Shown piece by piece: positions 1-11,322 of a stretch of 64,000 bases of DNA. Positions within the stretch are counted from its first letter, which is position 1. Each line of letters starts with the position of its first letter. The position numbers were made by a program, and so were the translations under genes. The stretch spans positions 21,390,001-21,454,000 of the forward strand of contig NC_091048.1 of assembly GCF_963966145.1 (NCBI RefSeq), given 5' to 3'. The stretch comes from Tenebrio molitor. Taxonomy: Eukaryota; Arthropoda; Insecta; Coleoptera; Tenebrionidae. Below the pieces are notes generated by a model. It searched no databases. It was not told the DNA's origin and worked only from the letters and a program-made list of their open reading frames with translations.

Positions 1-129
1 TCAAAGAAATCCAGCGTGTTTGCCAAGTTAGAGGTAGAAAAGTTTTGAAAGGAAGCTGAAAATAGCACTTATTTGCTGATGAAGGTTAAATTTTTATAAA
101 AACTTGACATTTCACATGAATTTTTTTTT

Positions 130-328
130 GTTATTAACTTTATATCGAGCGATCAAATTAATTTGTAATCGAGTCATCCATGGATTTGAATCCGTATGTC
201 TTTTCGATTGATATACCTAGATTTAACCTGTTTTAAACTGCGTTTTTTGTTCAAGAAACGACATACGATTTCGGATTCATGGATAACTCGATTACAAATT
301 AATTTGATCGCTCGATATATTGATAACA
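130..328. repeat. Palindromic MITE-like hairpin
   Basis: Two arms of about 70 bases (130-200 and 260-328) are near-perfect reverse complements, including the shared stretch GATCAAATTAATTTGTAATC. They are separated by a loop of about 60 bases. This is what an immobile foldback or MITE copy looks like. No coding capacity is seen, and the family is not recognised. Confidence 0.75.
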
Positions 329-370
329 TAATTACATAACATTTTTGATCTACAATGCAAAAATTTCCGA

Positions 371-834
371 TTATAATGCGGAATCTGGAAAAGTGCCCCG
401 AATGCTTGCAGCGTTTCCATGTTGAATGGCAAGGGAAATCCTCTCAAAAAGGAATTTCTTTGATTTTGAATCGCCTGATTCCGCGATAAGTCGGTTTCCG
501 ATGACATTAATGAAATCAATGGTTTCTTTGCACCAAGGGCCTAAGGTTTCAAAGGCTTAAATATGTAGTTTGACGAAATAATTGAACTATATTTGCTATG
601 TTTGCGTTTGCAAGCCATTTCAGCGGCAAAACCTGAGACTTCAAATGTTTTCAATACGTAACTGTCTGCAAGTGTATCTACAACAGTAACGTCCCAAACC
701 AAAGGTTGACCTTTAATCCACGGTACTAAAGTCATCCCATCTGGGCGTTTTCCGTCATCCCGAGATAGTCCGTTTGGTTCTAAAGTTGAATTAACATGAA
801 TAGAAGTCAAAGACCGGTTGATAAAATTTTTCAT
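371..834 (-). pseudogene. Frameshifted repeat ORF resembling an endonuclease-like domain of invertebrate retroelements
   Basis: Read on the minus strand, a frame opens with an ATG at 834 and carries the segment KRPDGMTLVPW, then LVWDVTVVD and CKRKHSKY. Near 550 it hits a stop. A shift of one base there restores a second open stretch (ETLGPWCKETIDF ... FLFERISLAIQHGNAASIRG) that runs to the stop at 371. The DG ... DVT spacing and the following ETLGPW block match a C-terminal domain I know from many multi-copy invertebrate ORFs, probably a restriction-endonuclease-like fold carried by retroelements. The family assignment is from memory and its function is inferred. The frameshift and missing N-terminal part mark a dead copy. 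Confidence 0.6.
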
Positions 835-2016
835 TTCTCCTTTGTTTTATTTTTTCATTCTAAGGAACACTCAAATGAGTGTGGAAAAGTTAAACAATTC
901 CACACCGAATTTCACAATAGTAGTTTATTTAACGTGTTTGTGTGTAAATTGGGCCTTTTTTTGGCATGAGTGGGCCAGTTTAAAACACGAGTGAAACGAG
1001 CGTTTTAAAGGCCCACGAGTGCCAAAAAAGCCAAATTGACACACGAACGAGTTGAATACAACGTTTTTTTTTGTTCGACGAACCCCTTAAAGACTCCAAA
1101 TCGCTTAAAATCTTTAAAATTAGCTTGACGTTTCGTTTTGACAAGTTATGACATTTATCAAAACCCGTTCACACAGGAGAAAATTCTCAAATTCTGACAG
1201 TGTCGAACAAAAAATAACTATTTCGATAATCCGTCATTAAAAATTTTGATTTGGGGGTGGTTGCGGGCGACTAGAGGCGGAATTATGACGTGACGACTGT
1301 ACTGAGTTATGCCCCCTACGCACTGACTAAATCCTAAAATTTCATATTCGCAACGTTAAATACACCAGATGTAAACTCACCAGAAACTTTCACGCTGACA
1401 CCCGGTATATTGTTTATTCCTTTATTTAAGTTTTATTTTATTTACTTGATATACCTAGTTAATATTCTTCCCATGCCTAATTTATCTATCGCGCTGATGA
1501 ACTTTTCATCTTAATAACTTAGTCCTTTTTTTTATTTCGCTTAGATCATTTAAATAATTTATGTTTCTGAGTAATAAGTTGTATCATCGATTCATGAAAT
1601 AAGAGTAAAAAGACAAGAACGTTTTTTCGCAAGATCAACCCATAAATATTATTTGCCTAATGATGAGAGGAACATCTACAAGACTCTATGAATTTGAAAC
1701 TCCAATCTATTGAAATTCAAGATTTTTAATAGCTGCAACATTTCTGTAATAAAATTAATTTTGATTTGGCCATAAAAGGAGGTCGCATAAAATTGCATTA
1801 CTAGTTCAGTTCCGCACATAATTTTTAGGATTTCAAAGAATGATTGAAGTGCGTGATCGGAGAAATTTGGGGTAAATTGTTGGGTGGCATAAATCACGCT
1901 GGTCAGACAAGTGTGACTATAGTGTCCAATGGATCATTAGTGGTAGTAACATGTAAAGATTTGAATTATTGTTTGACATATTATCCTAATTTGAATAACA
2001 AAGCATGAATACAACT
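835..2016. other. Intergenic, no gene seen
   Basis: This is AT-rich sequence without a credible coding region. It contains one member of a dispersed repeat (about 917-1030) described separately, and otherwise nothing I can identify. Confidence 0.6.
917..1030. repeat. Dispersed repeat, copy 1, with ACTCG-type hairpin
   Basis: The stretch from AGTAGTTTATTT through GAGTGGGCCAGTTTAAAA recurs in the same orientation at about 3320-3410. The second half folds on itself: TTTAAAACACGAGTG and CGAGCGTTTTAAA pair, and outside them GGGCC and GGCCC pair. It belongs to the recurring hairpin family discussed in the findings. Confidence 0.65.
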
Positions 2017-2212
2017 GTAATCATTAGGGCTCGGATTTTAGGCAATTAAAAAGTCGGAAATAGGTGCCTAAAATAGTCCCTTAAATTACTGCAAATAGTC
2101 CCTTAAAAACTGAAAATAAGCCACAATAGGTCCTTAAAATTGTGGTTAATTAAATTTAAAAATGGGTTTTTAAAGTTTTAAGTACACCCAACAAGATATT
2201 TACTAATTATTG

Positions 2213-2505
2213 GGTAATTGTTTACTTTAACTACTTCTGGGGAATTTTCGCCTTTTTTCTGGCTAGAGAGCCTCAGGGCGTCCTCCTAGATCGTGTCCTA
2301 CCATTCAAACCTTGTGCAAATGCCTTTTTTTTCTCTCTTGTTGTGTGTCAAGGTCGTGTCAAGGTCGCGCCAAGTCTTAGTATAACTAAAGTGTAAGGAA
2401 AATTTTCATTTGCACAAGGTTTGACTGGTGGGAAACGATGTAGGAGGACGTCCTGAGGCTGTCTAGACAGAAAAAACGCGAAGTAGTTAAAGTGAACAAT
2501 TACCA
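2213..2505. repeat. Inverted repeat nested in the hAT element
   Basis: The outer arms are TAATTGTTTACTTTAACTAC and GTAGTTAAAGTGAACAATTA. Further in, TTTGCACAAGG and CCTTGTGCAAA, and blocks around CGTCCTCCTA and TAGGAGGACG, also pair. This looks like a roughly 290-base MITE nested in the older element. No protein is encoded. Confidence 0.7.
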
Positions 2506-2705
2506 ATTATTCTTTATTACGAGTAATTTAATTAATATATCTACCTACAAGTTTGTTAGTTATATACTCGTATTTACATGGCATACAATATATTGCTCTG
2601 AATTTTCTATTTTAAAACATTGTCTGTTATCCACCAAAGTGGACTTATATTTTGAGAAACTTCGTTTTTATAGTAGGGACCATTGTATAAACGTTAAAGT
2701 TTCTA

Positions 2706-2829
2706 ACAATACCTAAGTGTCACAAACCATTAGACTGTGTATACCTGCACCCCTTCGAAGAGAGGCAAACAGATAAACTCTGAAATTTATGCCAGACCAG
2801 TCTAATGGTTCCTGGTACTTAGGTATTGT
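2706..2829. repeat. Short inverted repeat nested in the hAT element
   Basis: ACAATACCTAAGTG (2706) pairs with CTTAGGTATTGT (to 2829), and ACCATTAGACTG pairs with CAGTCTAATGGT. The loop of about 60 bases has no recognisable content. Confidence 0.65.
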
Positions 2830-3319
2830 CGGAGTATTTACCGCTGACACCATGGTCCCAACCGTAAAAGCGAAAAAGTAATTCCTCTATTGTACTGCAC
2901 TTTGTACATTTCAATAATTACATCTCCTTAAATTTCAAAATCATAAAGAATTGTAAATTTTATTGAGGTACCACTTTTACATTTTTAATACCGTAAACTT
3001 CCCAGAATTCGAATATTGAGAAAAAATCGCGAAAATGAAATTTATTTTTGGTCATTTTAGGCATGTTCAGGCAGTTATAAAGTAAAATAGGTATTTAAAG
3101 GGCATTTTAGGCCGAATAGGCAGAATCAAATATAGCTCTAATTACTCAAATTAAGCCAGAAATCATTTATAGACAAGTTTCATACACGTGCCTTAAAAAA
3201 TAAAAATAGTCCATTTTGCCTAAAATCCGGGCCCTAGTAATCATGTAAAAATGTATTGAATTTTTACTTATCACAGCTCTTACAAGTACAAGTGTACGAA
3301 AATGTGTGTACGCATTTTA

Positions 3320-3410
3320 GAATAGTAGTTTATTTGACGAGTTCTTGTGTAAATTGGGGTTTTTTGGCAAGAGTGGGCCAGTTTAAAACGCGAGTGAAAC
3401 GAGGCCCACT
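3320..3410. repeat. Dispersed repeat, copy 2
   Basis: This matches 917-1012 in the same orientation (AATAGTAGTTTATTTGACGA, then GAGTGGGCCAGTTTAAAACG). The hairpin half is truncated compared with copy 1. Confidence 0.65.
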
Positions 3411-3867
3411 TAAAATTTGGATATTTTTAATACTCTATTAATTCTTTCTAAATTAAAAACCGAAATCAAAATTGTTCTGCTTTCGTTACCATACGGAAAC
3501 AAATTAGTAATGAAAAATTGTGAAGGCGTTTAAGCTTTTCTCTCAATTAAATACCACTTTTTACGTTACGTATCCCAGGAAATGACCAAAATTGAACTTT
3601 TAGTGTTGAAATATTATTTCCGTCCTTAGTAGGAAATTTTTTACTTTTCCTAACTCAAATTAGTATTGCAATCTTAAAGTTTTCCAAACTCCAGTAGAAA
3701 AAAAGATTGTTTTCTAAAGTCATCAAAACATTTTGAAATCGTCACACTAGACGTGTCAGTGTCATAGATAATTACATATGTATGTGGAAAAATAAAATTA
3801 TTTTTCTACTCTTATTGGATAATACTGTAATTATTATAGTATATTGTATATCAAGAGTTGAAAATGA

Positions 3868-3945
3868 AAGATTTCACACGAGTTTACAGAATTGAGCCAC
3901 AAGCCGTAGGCGCGTGGCTTAAGCAAACGAGTGTGAAATCGAATT
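3868..3945. repeat. Hairpin of the ACTCG family
   Basis: GATTTCACACGAGTTT pairs with AAACGAGTGTGAAATC. Inside, GAGCCAC pairs with GTGGCTT around a GC-rich core (GTAGGCGCG). Flanking TTGAAAA and TTTTCAA extend the stem. Confidence 0.7.
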
Positions 3946-5444
3946 TTCAACACGTGGTATACACGATATTTTTCCGATGATCACAAAAAAAAAACGCTAA
4001 TATTCGGGATCCCTTCAAACTTCAAATATTATTCGACAGAGCTGCGGACAAAACATACATTGGTGGCCATGGTTACTACAACTGTGTGCAATCATTTCAT
4101 TGCGCACAGGCTAGAAGGTATCTGATTGGCTAACCAGTTTCATTGCACACGGGTTCGCTATTTGCATGCAATAGCCAACTTTCAATAATAGTTATTTGTG
4201 CGAATTTACGCATTTTTCATAGTGGTCGTCGGAAAAAGTGTTTTTCAGTAGCTAACAGGATTCATTACCCACGGCCCGTTGAATAATAATTTCAAAACTC
4301 ACTGCAAATATCATAGCAACTAGTTCAATCGCAAATTGTATCAAGTATACAAAGTAATCATTTTAAAACGTCAGTTTCAGTTTATCTAATAATGAAACTT
4401 ATTTGTCAATTTCTCTTCATAGTCGTAGAAAAAATACAGTATTCTATTATCCGCTCATATACTATTAACTTTCCTTTCTATGGCAAAGACAATAAATATT
4501 AAATCACCCTAGTAATTGTGACTAAAATTGCGAAACAAAAAAATAAATAAAAAATAGTTATATTTCTTTTTTCCAATTCTTTCACAACAAATTTTGTCGT
4601 TTGATTAGATATTTATCGCAAAGATAACGTTCGTGAATTAGGTGAATACAAGGATTAATTGTTCAATTAATCGGTTTTCACTATAAAAAATTACCCAATA
4701 AATTTTTATTTTACATTATAAATTAAGTTATAAAAATAACATCACCGATAACAAAACTAAAACACAATATTTAAAATTTTAACGGAATCTTCCAAAATGA
4801 AAAAATACTTACTTCTTGAATGCCATTATATGCAGATACGGGACCATAATTGTTCAAAGATATAAATCGTTCATTGTGTTAATAGTTGAAATGTACATGA
4901 AAGAGTGTTTTGACCAATTCTAAGTAATTAAATTACCAAGTCAGCACATAGTGCTTTTTTAATTTTATGATTAGGAAAACACTTAAAATGTAACTTACTA
5001 TAGATAAGTACTGAATTTCACTTTGTAAGTATGTAATCACTGTGCATAGTATATTATCGTGCTGATTACACCTACTTAGTAAAAGTAAGAATAAATACAT
5101 TTTAATAATATGTAATTTAAAAAATCTATACCAACTATTAAGTAATACAAGTTTTAGAACACCTAACCTACTTGTATAAAATGTACGACACTGTAAGAAA
5201 AATATGTTTCAATTTTAAAAGCCATACTAAACTAGGTATTTTTAGATGTGTAATATAGATTGTATCTGTTTATACACACAACCAACTATGTATAAAGAAA
5301 ATAATGTGCAATTTTAAGTTTCATTTAAAAAATAGTTATTTTTATATTATATGCGTGAAGTGAGTGTCTTTTGTGCATGAAAAGGTTTTTTCATGTTCTT
5401 TTCCTGAGATAAATAACCGGGAAAGTGGTATATAACTAAATATA

Positions 5445-7102
5445 CAGGGTGTCCCAAAATTGGCGTACAAACTACTTACTACCTTATCGAGGAAGTTTAA
5501 ATGTACATGAAAAAAATATGGAACCTATTATTATTATTGACGGTAATACAATGTAAACAAATATAATCTATTCATTTTGATTGTGACCACTCCCTAGTAA
5601 CTTTTCAGTTGCTAGGTTATTGATAGGGAATTTTAGATAACACTAAATCCAGTCGCAGTTGGCAACTCTCGGAGGCGCCATTTTGGCAGAAACGTCACGC
5701 TCACAGAAGACAGAACGGAGAACGACTTGCGCAAACGTTTTTCGACGTACACTGTGCGCATATCTATAAAATTGCGTTTTGGTACAAAATTTTACAATTC
5801 AAAAAGAAAATGCCACGTCGTCTTCTCAAAGTTGGGACCAAACGGTTAATAATGACTTGTTTCGAGACATTTATTGAAGCCAACGGGAAAACAACTCACA
5901 AAGACGAACATCACCAATAAAGTTAACTCTATTTGTGCTTTTTTGTTGTACATTTTGGCTAGTAAGTGTTGTAGTTTGATACCTTCTGCCTTTTCATCCC
6001 CTGTAAATCATTTTTTTGAACTTTCTGTCTGATTAGTTTTTATCTGAAAATATTTGTATCAATCAATTTCTGATTACCTACCTTTAGTAATCCCCAGACA
6101 TTTTTCGCGTTTGTCTTACTCCCAAATGACCATTTCCTTCGGATTTCGAAATTTTTACGTTAAATAATCTGTACCTGGATATAACCCCACTTTTCAACAG
6201 ACGTGATCACAGAATCAGACAGAGGTTTTTTGTTTCTCCTACTTCAAATATTGATTTCCATTATTAATATTGATAAATACATTAAAATCATTGCTTTACT
6301 ACCATGGTCAAGTTTTGACAATTCTGACATTTTCACATCATGTTCACACCACACAAATATTTAGTGTAAAACGTATGCAGCACACAGCTAAACAGCGCCT
6401 ACTATGTTTTTCGTTGTGGTCACAATCAAAGTGAATAGATATTATACAGGGTTATTCTAAATGATTGTAGTCGAAGTAGGCCATGTCCATGTTATTACGT
6501 TTTTGCCGCTTTCATGTGAACTGTCAGTTGTGTCGCTGTCACAGTAATTTTTTAGGTGAAAAGTGCGATGATGAGGGTTTTATTTATTTTTGTTAAATTA
6601 GCGATTGAATCCAGAAATATTGAGTTGTTTTACAATCAATTTTAAAAATATTGAGTTGTTTTGCACCCAATTTAACACATCATTTTGATGATTTTTTTAT
6701 GTGGAGCGGCAACCATAAATTTTACATTCAGTTTTCACGCCTACTTCGACTACAATCATTTAGAATAACCCTGTATATTCGTACATCATTACCTTGGAAT
6801 ATTACCGTAGTGGATTTAAAATAATTTTTTCTATTTCCAAAGTTTCTAAATTCTCTATTATGCAGGATTAGATATTGGTAGTGAGTGATCTTGTACTTTG
6901 TGATAATATGTACGATTAGAGGTAAGTGTCATGACAATTTCATGCATATATTTCAAAATAATTGACCTGTTAAGTGCCACTTTCAAAGACCGCCAAATCA
7001 GCAAATAAGTCTAATAGAATTTTTTAAACATTTTTCTGACGTTTACGGTGATGTCTGCTACACCGTAGTGCACCGTTAGTACGCCATTTTTGGGACACCC
7101 TG
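5445..7102. mobile_element. Tc1/mariner-like element, dead, with a nested MITE
   Basis: The TIRs are CAGGGTGTCCCAAAATTGGC at the left and the complementary GCCATTTTTGGGACACCCTG at the right. Each end is next to TA, the target duplication of the Tc1/mariner superfamily. Subtracting the nested 327-base MITE (6447-6773) leaves about 1330 bases, the size of a full mariner-type element. I could not find a transposase frame inside, so it is either very decayed or non-autonomous. A second inverted pair (5568-5592 with 6414-6440) lies inside it. Confidence 0.75.
6447..6773. mobile_element. MITE 'CAGGGTTATTCTAAATG', copy 1
   Basis: A 327-base element with TA at both ends and TIRs starting CAGGGTTATTCTAAATGATT, continuing for about 35 bases. 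It has the same ends as the element at 41301-41634 and shares internal sequence such as TTTTGCCGCTTTCAT with it. No coding capacity. Confidence 0.85.
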
Positions 7103-7172
7103 TATAAACTTTCCCAGTTATATAATTTGATATCTCTTAAAGATAACCTCAAAATTTACAATTAATTAATGT

Positions 7173-7336
7173 TGTTAGCGCCAAGACGTACCGCATTACG
7201 TGTCCAAGTGGTGATTCTGTATAGTAGTGCTAGGCTTACACATTCTTAAGTGCGGACCGCACCCCTGCAGATTGACTACGCGCCTCGATCAGTGCGGACG
7301 CATTATTATTTAAGCTTTTAAGATTAAAAGCTAACA
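7173..7336 (+). repeat. 5' LTR
   Basis: A 164-base repeat beginning TGTTAGC and ending GCTAACA, so with a short terminal inverted repeat as usual for LTRs. It is preceded by the target duplicate AATGT. The sequence right after it (TCAGAAGTGGGATTG) is where a tRNA primer site should be, but I cannot match it to a tRNA with confidence. Confidence 0.88.
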
Positions 7337-7437
7337 TCAGAAGTGGGATTGTGACATATCGTGCCCAATTAAAATTTTTTTCTTTATTTTATTCTTTCCC
7401 TGTTGTTAAAACAAAAAAGTCTCTGTGCCGTGCCCGT

Positions 7438-8160
7438 GCAAATGGAGGATGAAAACAACTCGAACAGTGTTGATCCTACCTTTGCGGTTGCCACTGGAAC
7501 GGGGAACACCACGGAAGATAAAACCGCCCGATCCTCCTTGACCATTTTACTTCGTGGTTTGTTGGACCACGTGGATTCTGGACCCACAAATGTGTCTTCT
7601 GGATGAGGTTTGAGTGACGGCAATTTTTTTTGGTTAAAGTTTCCGGTTGTGAGGCCGAGACAGGTGAGTGGTTCTCCTGTTGCAGCCCTTTAGATCGTCG
7701 CTCGTGGGCCAGCGCAAAAAGAGACCTCTGCGAAAATTTTGCAGGCAGTGCTAATTTTGGCAAGTTACTGCATGATGCAATCTCCTATAATTCTGAGAAA
7801 TGCCCAACGTATGGGTTTTGTGGCCGCATGAAATTACAAAAATTGAATGTTTTGCGTGTTCCATTTATTCAAGGACACCCTTGTGAGTTTAATCTGTTGC
7901 GGTATTAAAGACGACGCTTTGCAGGCACGTCCGTGCCCGATTAGCGCATTTGTCGCGCTCCCAGTCAAAATTTACTTTTAATCGCCGAGATGGCTGAGCT
8001 AGTAACGTTGTTGGTACTTTTCAAAAAGCAGATTCATTAAAATGCTTTGGATGTGGCCGATTGGGTCACCAAAAATCTGTCTGCATCTACACCTTTAGTC
8101 CCGGTGTCAAGCTTACACATGACAATGCTCCCGTGCTTAGCTCGTCTTCAACTAATGTTT
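7438..8160 (+). pseudogene. Gag-like remnant with CCHC zinc knuckle
   Basis: Several overlapping open pieces in different frames cover this area. The clearest mark is at 8043-8084, which reads CFGCGRLGHQKSVC, a C-x2-C-x4-H-x4-C knuckle typical of retroelement nucleocapsid. The upstream pieces contain a GEWFSC segment reminiscent of the usual gag start of matrix/capsid homology, but that link is weak. No continuous frame exists. Confidence 0.7.
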
Positions 8161-8518
8161 CGTTAACCTAAAAGTTGTCAGGGGAAGTTCAAATAATTGG
8201 CTCGGTATAAGTGTAAAGAATTGACTCTATTCGCAACTTTACACTGTGAGGCTTAATAATTATTGAATGCCTTGTTGGCATGTTGTTTCACTCCTCTAGC
8301 AAATTCAGCAATCCTTCGTATAGGGGAATCGAATACGGGATGATGTCATCCGGTGCCCGTAATTTGTGCAATCTCGGCTCCTTGACGCCTGGCGAGAGTG
8401 CCAGACCACCGATCACGGGGATATCGCCTTACAAACCTGTGAATTTTGTACACAAATATGTCATACCGTTAACAAATGTTTTAAGAAACGACTCATTGAT
8501 TAAACCAGACCCGTTAAT

Positions 8519-8720
8519 CTCTGCCATTTTGGTTGATTGTTTCCGACTTTGCCCAAGAATGAAGATGGATTTACCCATGTTTTTGTGGCAGTGGATGTGT
8601 ATTTCAAATATTGTTTTCTGTGCCCACTCAAAAGCCTCAAAACAGATGAAATCGCTAATTGCGCCCAAGATATCATCTTTCTAGTGGGTACCCCGGCTCG
8701 CATTCTCACTGACACTGACG
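8519..8720 (+). pseudogene. Integrase fragment of the LTR element
   Basis: The + frame starting near 8537 reads LPKNEDGFTHVFVAVDVYFK, then CFLCPLKSLKTDEIA, then GTPARILTDTD. This is the catalytic core of a retroviral-type integrase: the first acidic residue sits in VAVDVYFK and the second near GTP ... TDTD, where an intact enzyme normally has DNG. The frame ends 150 bases later without the third catalytic residue or the C-terminal part, so it is inactive. The upstream reverse transcriptase region is missing. Confidence 0.8.
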
Positions 8721-8879
8721 TCATCTGCTGCCTGTCAGATGCGTCTTTAGGCCAAGGGATGGTGCCCGGACCCGACCCGGACGACTACGACGCTCTCCTT
8801 GAGAGTCATCTTCTATTATTGTCTGTTTTTAGCACGACCTGCTGGATGGTCAGAGTGTCTATAGCGGCCTGGTCGTAGA

Positions 8880-10740
8880 CCGAAAAATCCTATTGTTCTC
8901 ATGATTCTGACATTTGGGGTTGTTTTCGGGGGTTGCTGTCAGCAACTAACTGTCATGCTGTCAAATGTGTGACAACGCCATGTGCATCGTGACAATTTAA
9001 ACATGCAGTCCACACTCCACACACATGTATCTGCATGATGCATGCAGTCATGCGTAGTTGTCCAGTGATAAATGATGCTTTACTTTAATTGTAATTACAG
9101 TGTGGATATTCTGAATTGGCAGAAGCAAGATGTTGCGCACTGGTTCGGTTGTGCGGAAGGAACAAAGTTTCGGCGCCGCATTTTTTTTTTAAATCTCTTG
9201 GTCAGTGGCGAGTGCAAATTCATAGAATAATAATTTGTCCAAAATTATATAATTAATTAATTACATTCAAAACTGTACAAAACATAAAGTATACTTTCCA
9301 CTCATTTCCACCAAGAATGGCACGGATTAATTAAGCAAAAATAATTGTTTTGTTATGGACCCATCTTTATCTGACTTAGGAAATAATGTACCTACTGCAA
9401 ATCCAAGATTGAGATTATAATTTTACTATTATTCCAGAAATGGGCTTACAACTAACGGAACTTGTTGCTACGTTTCCCGCAATATCAGTTCTAATATGAA
9501 AAAAAAAAAAAGAAGCCAGTTCATAAACACTAACAGCAAAATACTAAAGACCAGAAACACCAAACAGAACGAGCATCAACTAAATTAATAAAATGTTTGT
9601 TATTAAAGTTACTTTTAAACTGTGCAACTCTTGACATTGCACTTTGACAACTTCACTGAATTCATTACATTTGTTTGTGAGGTTAGGTAGGTTAGGAGAA
9701 ATATGTCAATCCTCAAGACGGCGGTGGTTTTTAGAATATATGCAGTTGTATCAGTTTATAACACGCACTTGGTGTATGTGGCTGTCTCCCTTCAACACAT
9801 GTGAGGCAGGTTCGTAGTTCGTTGCCTCTGCTGCGTTCGCTGTTGAGATGTCGTTCTGTGCGTCTCACTCTGAACTATACGATTTGAGGAACATGGAACT
9901 ATTAACGTGCGTCGGTCTCGGCGCGGGCGTAAAATGTAGACCAAACGTCAAAAATTGTTACGAAACAAGGAAAATGTAATTCGATTTAACCAAAACTTCG
10001 GAAATCACTGCAAAAGTGTTGCAGTAAGCAAAACTATTACACAGATGATGTTAACTAACTTGCGTAATGTGCTATCGTGCAGCAACGAGAGGAAATTTAG
10101 CTGAACGTATTCTCCAAACCAATTTTTTTTCCATGAATCCAAATAAAGTAGTGTCACCACTGTCATCTGAATTGAAGAGTTGGGAAAACCCACATTTGTT
10201 GGCAAGTCCGATGGCATTCATTCAAAATAAATTCAGATTTTGCGTCTTTTTCAATTTCAAGAAAGAATGGTTTTTGTTTTTAATAATTGAAATCCATTTG
10301 TCAGTGGTTCCGACCATAATTTATTTCGTACTGATCGTATCTAGGTATAAGGTACGTTGTACTGATAATGATAAAATAGAAATTATTCGATTGTTATTGG
10401 AATCGAAACGAAATTCAAAATAAGTGCACAACTACGCATGCGATCATTTATACTTGAAAGATCGAATGATATTTGATCATTTGGATTATTCAAAGCGATT
10501 CTTTCGATTCATTCGATCATCAGAATATATCGATTATGCCCAACACAAAAAAATACTATAATTTCTTGACAATGGCGGTCACATAAACAACTCATTATGC
10601 CTTGCTGTCAAGTGTCAAACACGGACGAACGGCATGTCGTGTTCTTGATTCAGGCGTGACGTCACTGCATATATTTCTAAAATAAACCATGTACCCCGCC
10701 TGTTCTTTTCGTAAAATCATGATTAGCCGTGTTAGCGGTT
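8880..10740. other. Non-coding interior of the LTR element, possibly with a nested insert
   Basis: No retroelement protein is readable here. CATGCGTAGTTGT near 9051 and ACAACTACGCATG near 10429 are reverse complements about 1.4 kb apart. They could be the ends of a separate DNA element inserted in the retroelement. A 118-codon frame at 10067-10423 lies inside and is not recognised. Confidence 0.4.
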
Positions 10741-10746
10741 GCTAGC

Positions 10747-11010
10747 GTGCCGTTGATGCTTGGGCCAGTGTGCCTTCTGGCGGATATCAACTTTGGCAGG
10801 AGTTCGGCTGTGCCGTTGATGCTTGGGCCAGTGTGCCTTCTGGCGTATATCAACTTTGGCAGGAGTTCAGCTGTGCCGTTGATGCTTGGGCCAGTGTGCC
10901 TTCTGGCGTATATCAACTTTGGCAGGAGTTTAGTTGTGCTGTTGATGCTTGGGCCACTGTGCCTTCTAGCGGATATCAACTTTGGCATGAGTTTGGCTGT
11001 GGCCGTTGAT
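10747..11010 (+). repeat. 63-base tandem repeat, four to five units
   Basis: The phrase GTGCCGTTGATGCTTGGGCC restarts at 10747, 10810, 10873 and 10936, with a degenerate fifth start at 999 bases past 10000. The spacing is exactly 63 each time. Because 63 is a multiple of three, every frame keeps its phase. Both strands show long open frames through the array, for example repeats of CAVDAWASVPSGVYQLWQEF on +. These open frames follow from the repeat structure and are not evidence of a protein. Confidence 0.9.
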
Positions 11011-11322
11011 GTTTGGGTCTCTTTGCCGTCTGGGAAGTTCCGCACCTTAAACGTGTACATAATCATGGATATTTTGACGCATGTTGTGTTTGTCATACGC
11101 CGGAAGACCCCGTTACATCAGTACCAGGACCATTTCATGGAAGTCAGGATGAAACCGAGCCCTGACTTGCGACACGTATACAATTCCAGTTTATTCTAAT
11201 AAAATTCCTGAATTTAGTATTTATTCAATTACAAACGTCAATAGGTAAATCTTCAAATTGACTCCGAAATAAAAACTGGTTACTATTTTTGGGCCGAGAG
11301 CGTCCCAATGTCAGGCTGGCCG

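Larger units (their letters stand above)
2025..3236. mobile_element. Non-autonomous hAT-type element
   Basis: The ends are terminal inverted repeats: TAGGGCTCGGATTTTAGGCA at the left and TGCCTAAAATCCGGGCCCTA at the right. They are flanked by an exact 8-base direct duplication, GTAATCAT, at 2017-2024 and 3237-3244. An 8-base target duplication with short TIRs is the signature of the hAT superfamily. The 1212-base interior has no transposase ORF, so movement would need an enzyme supplied in trans. Two further inverted repeats lie inside (2213-2505 and 2706-2829), so it probably received later insertions. Confidence 0.85.
3245..5444. other. Intergenic, repeats only
   Basis: No gene is seen. The second copy of the dispersed repeat lies at about 3320-3410 and an ACTCG-type hairpin lies at 3868-3945. 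Around 4090-4170 the phrase CATTTCATTGCGCACAGG has a degenerate neighbour, TTTCATTGCACACGGG, suggesting another old repeat. Confidence 0.55.

Noticed and set aside
9670..9700. GGTTAGGTAGGTTAGG resembling the insect telomere repeat TTAGG
   Set aside because: Only two or three imperfect units; simple chance in AT-rich DNA.
10677..11199. Long open frames on both strands (139 and 156 codons) across the tandem array
   Set aside because: They arise because the 63-base unit is a multiple of three and lacks stops in several frames; no protein family resemblance.
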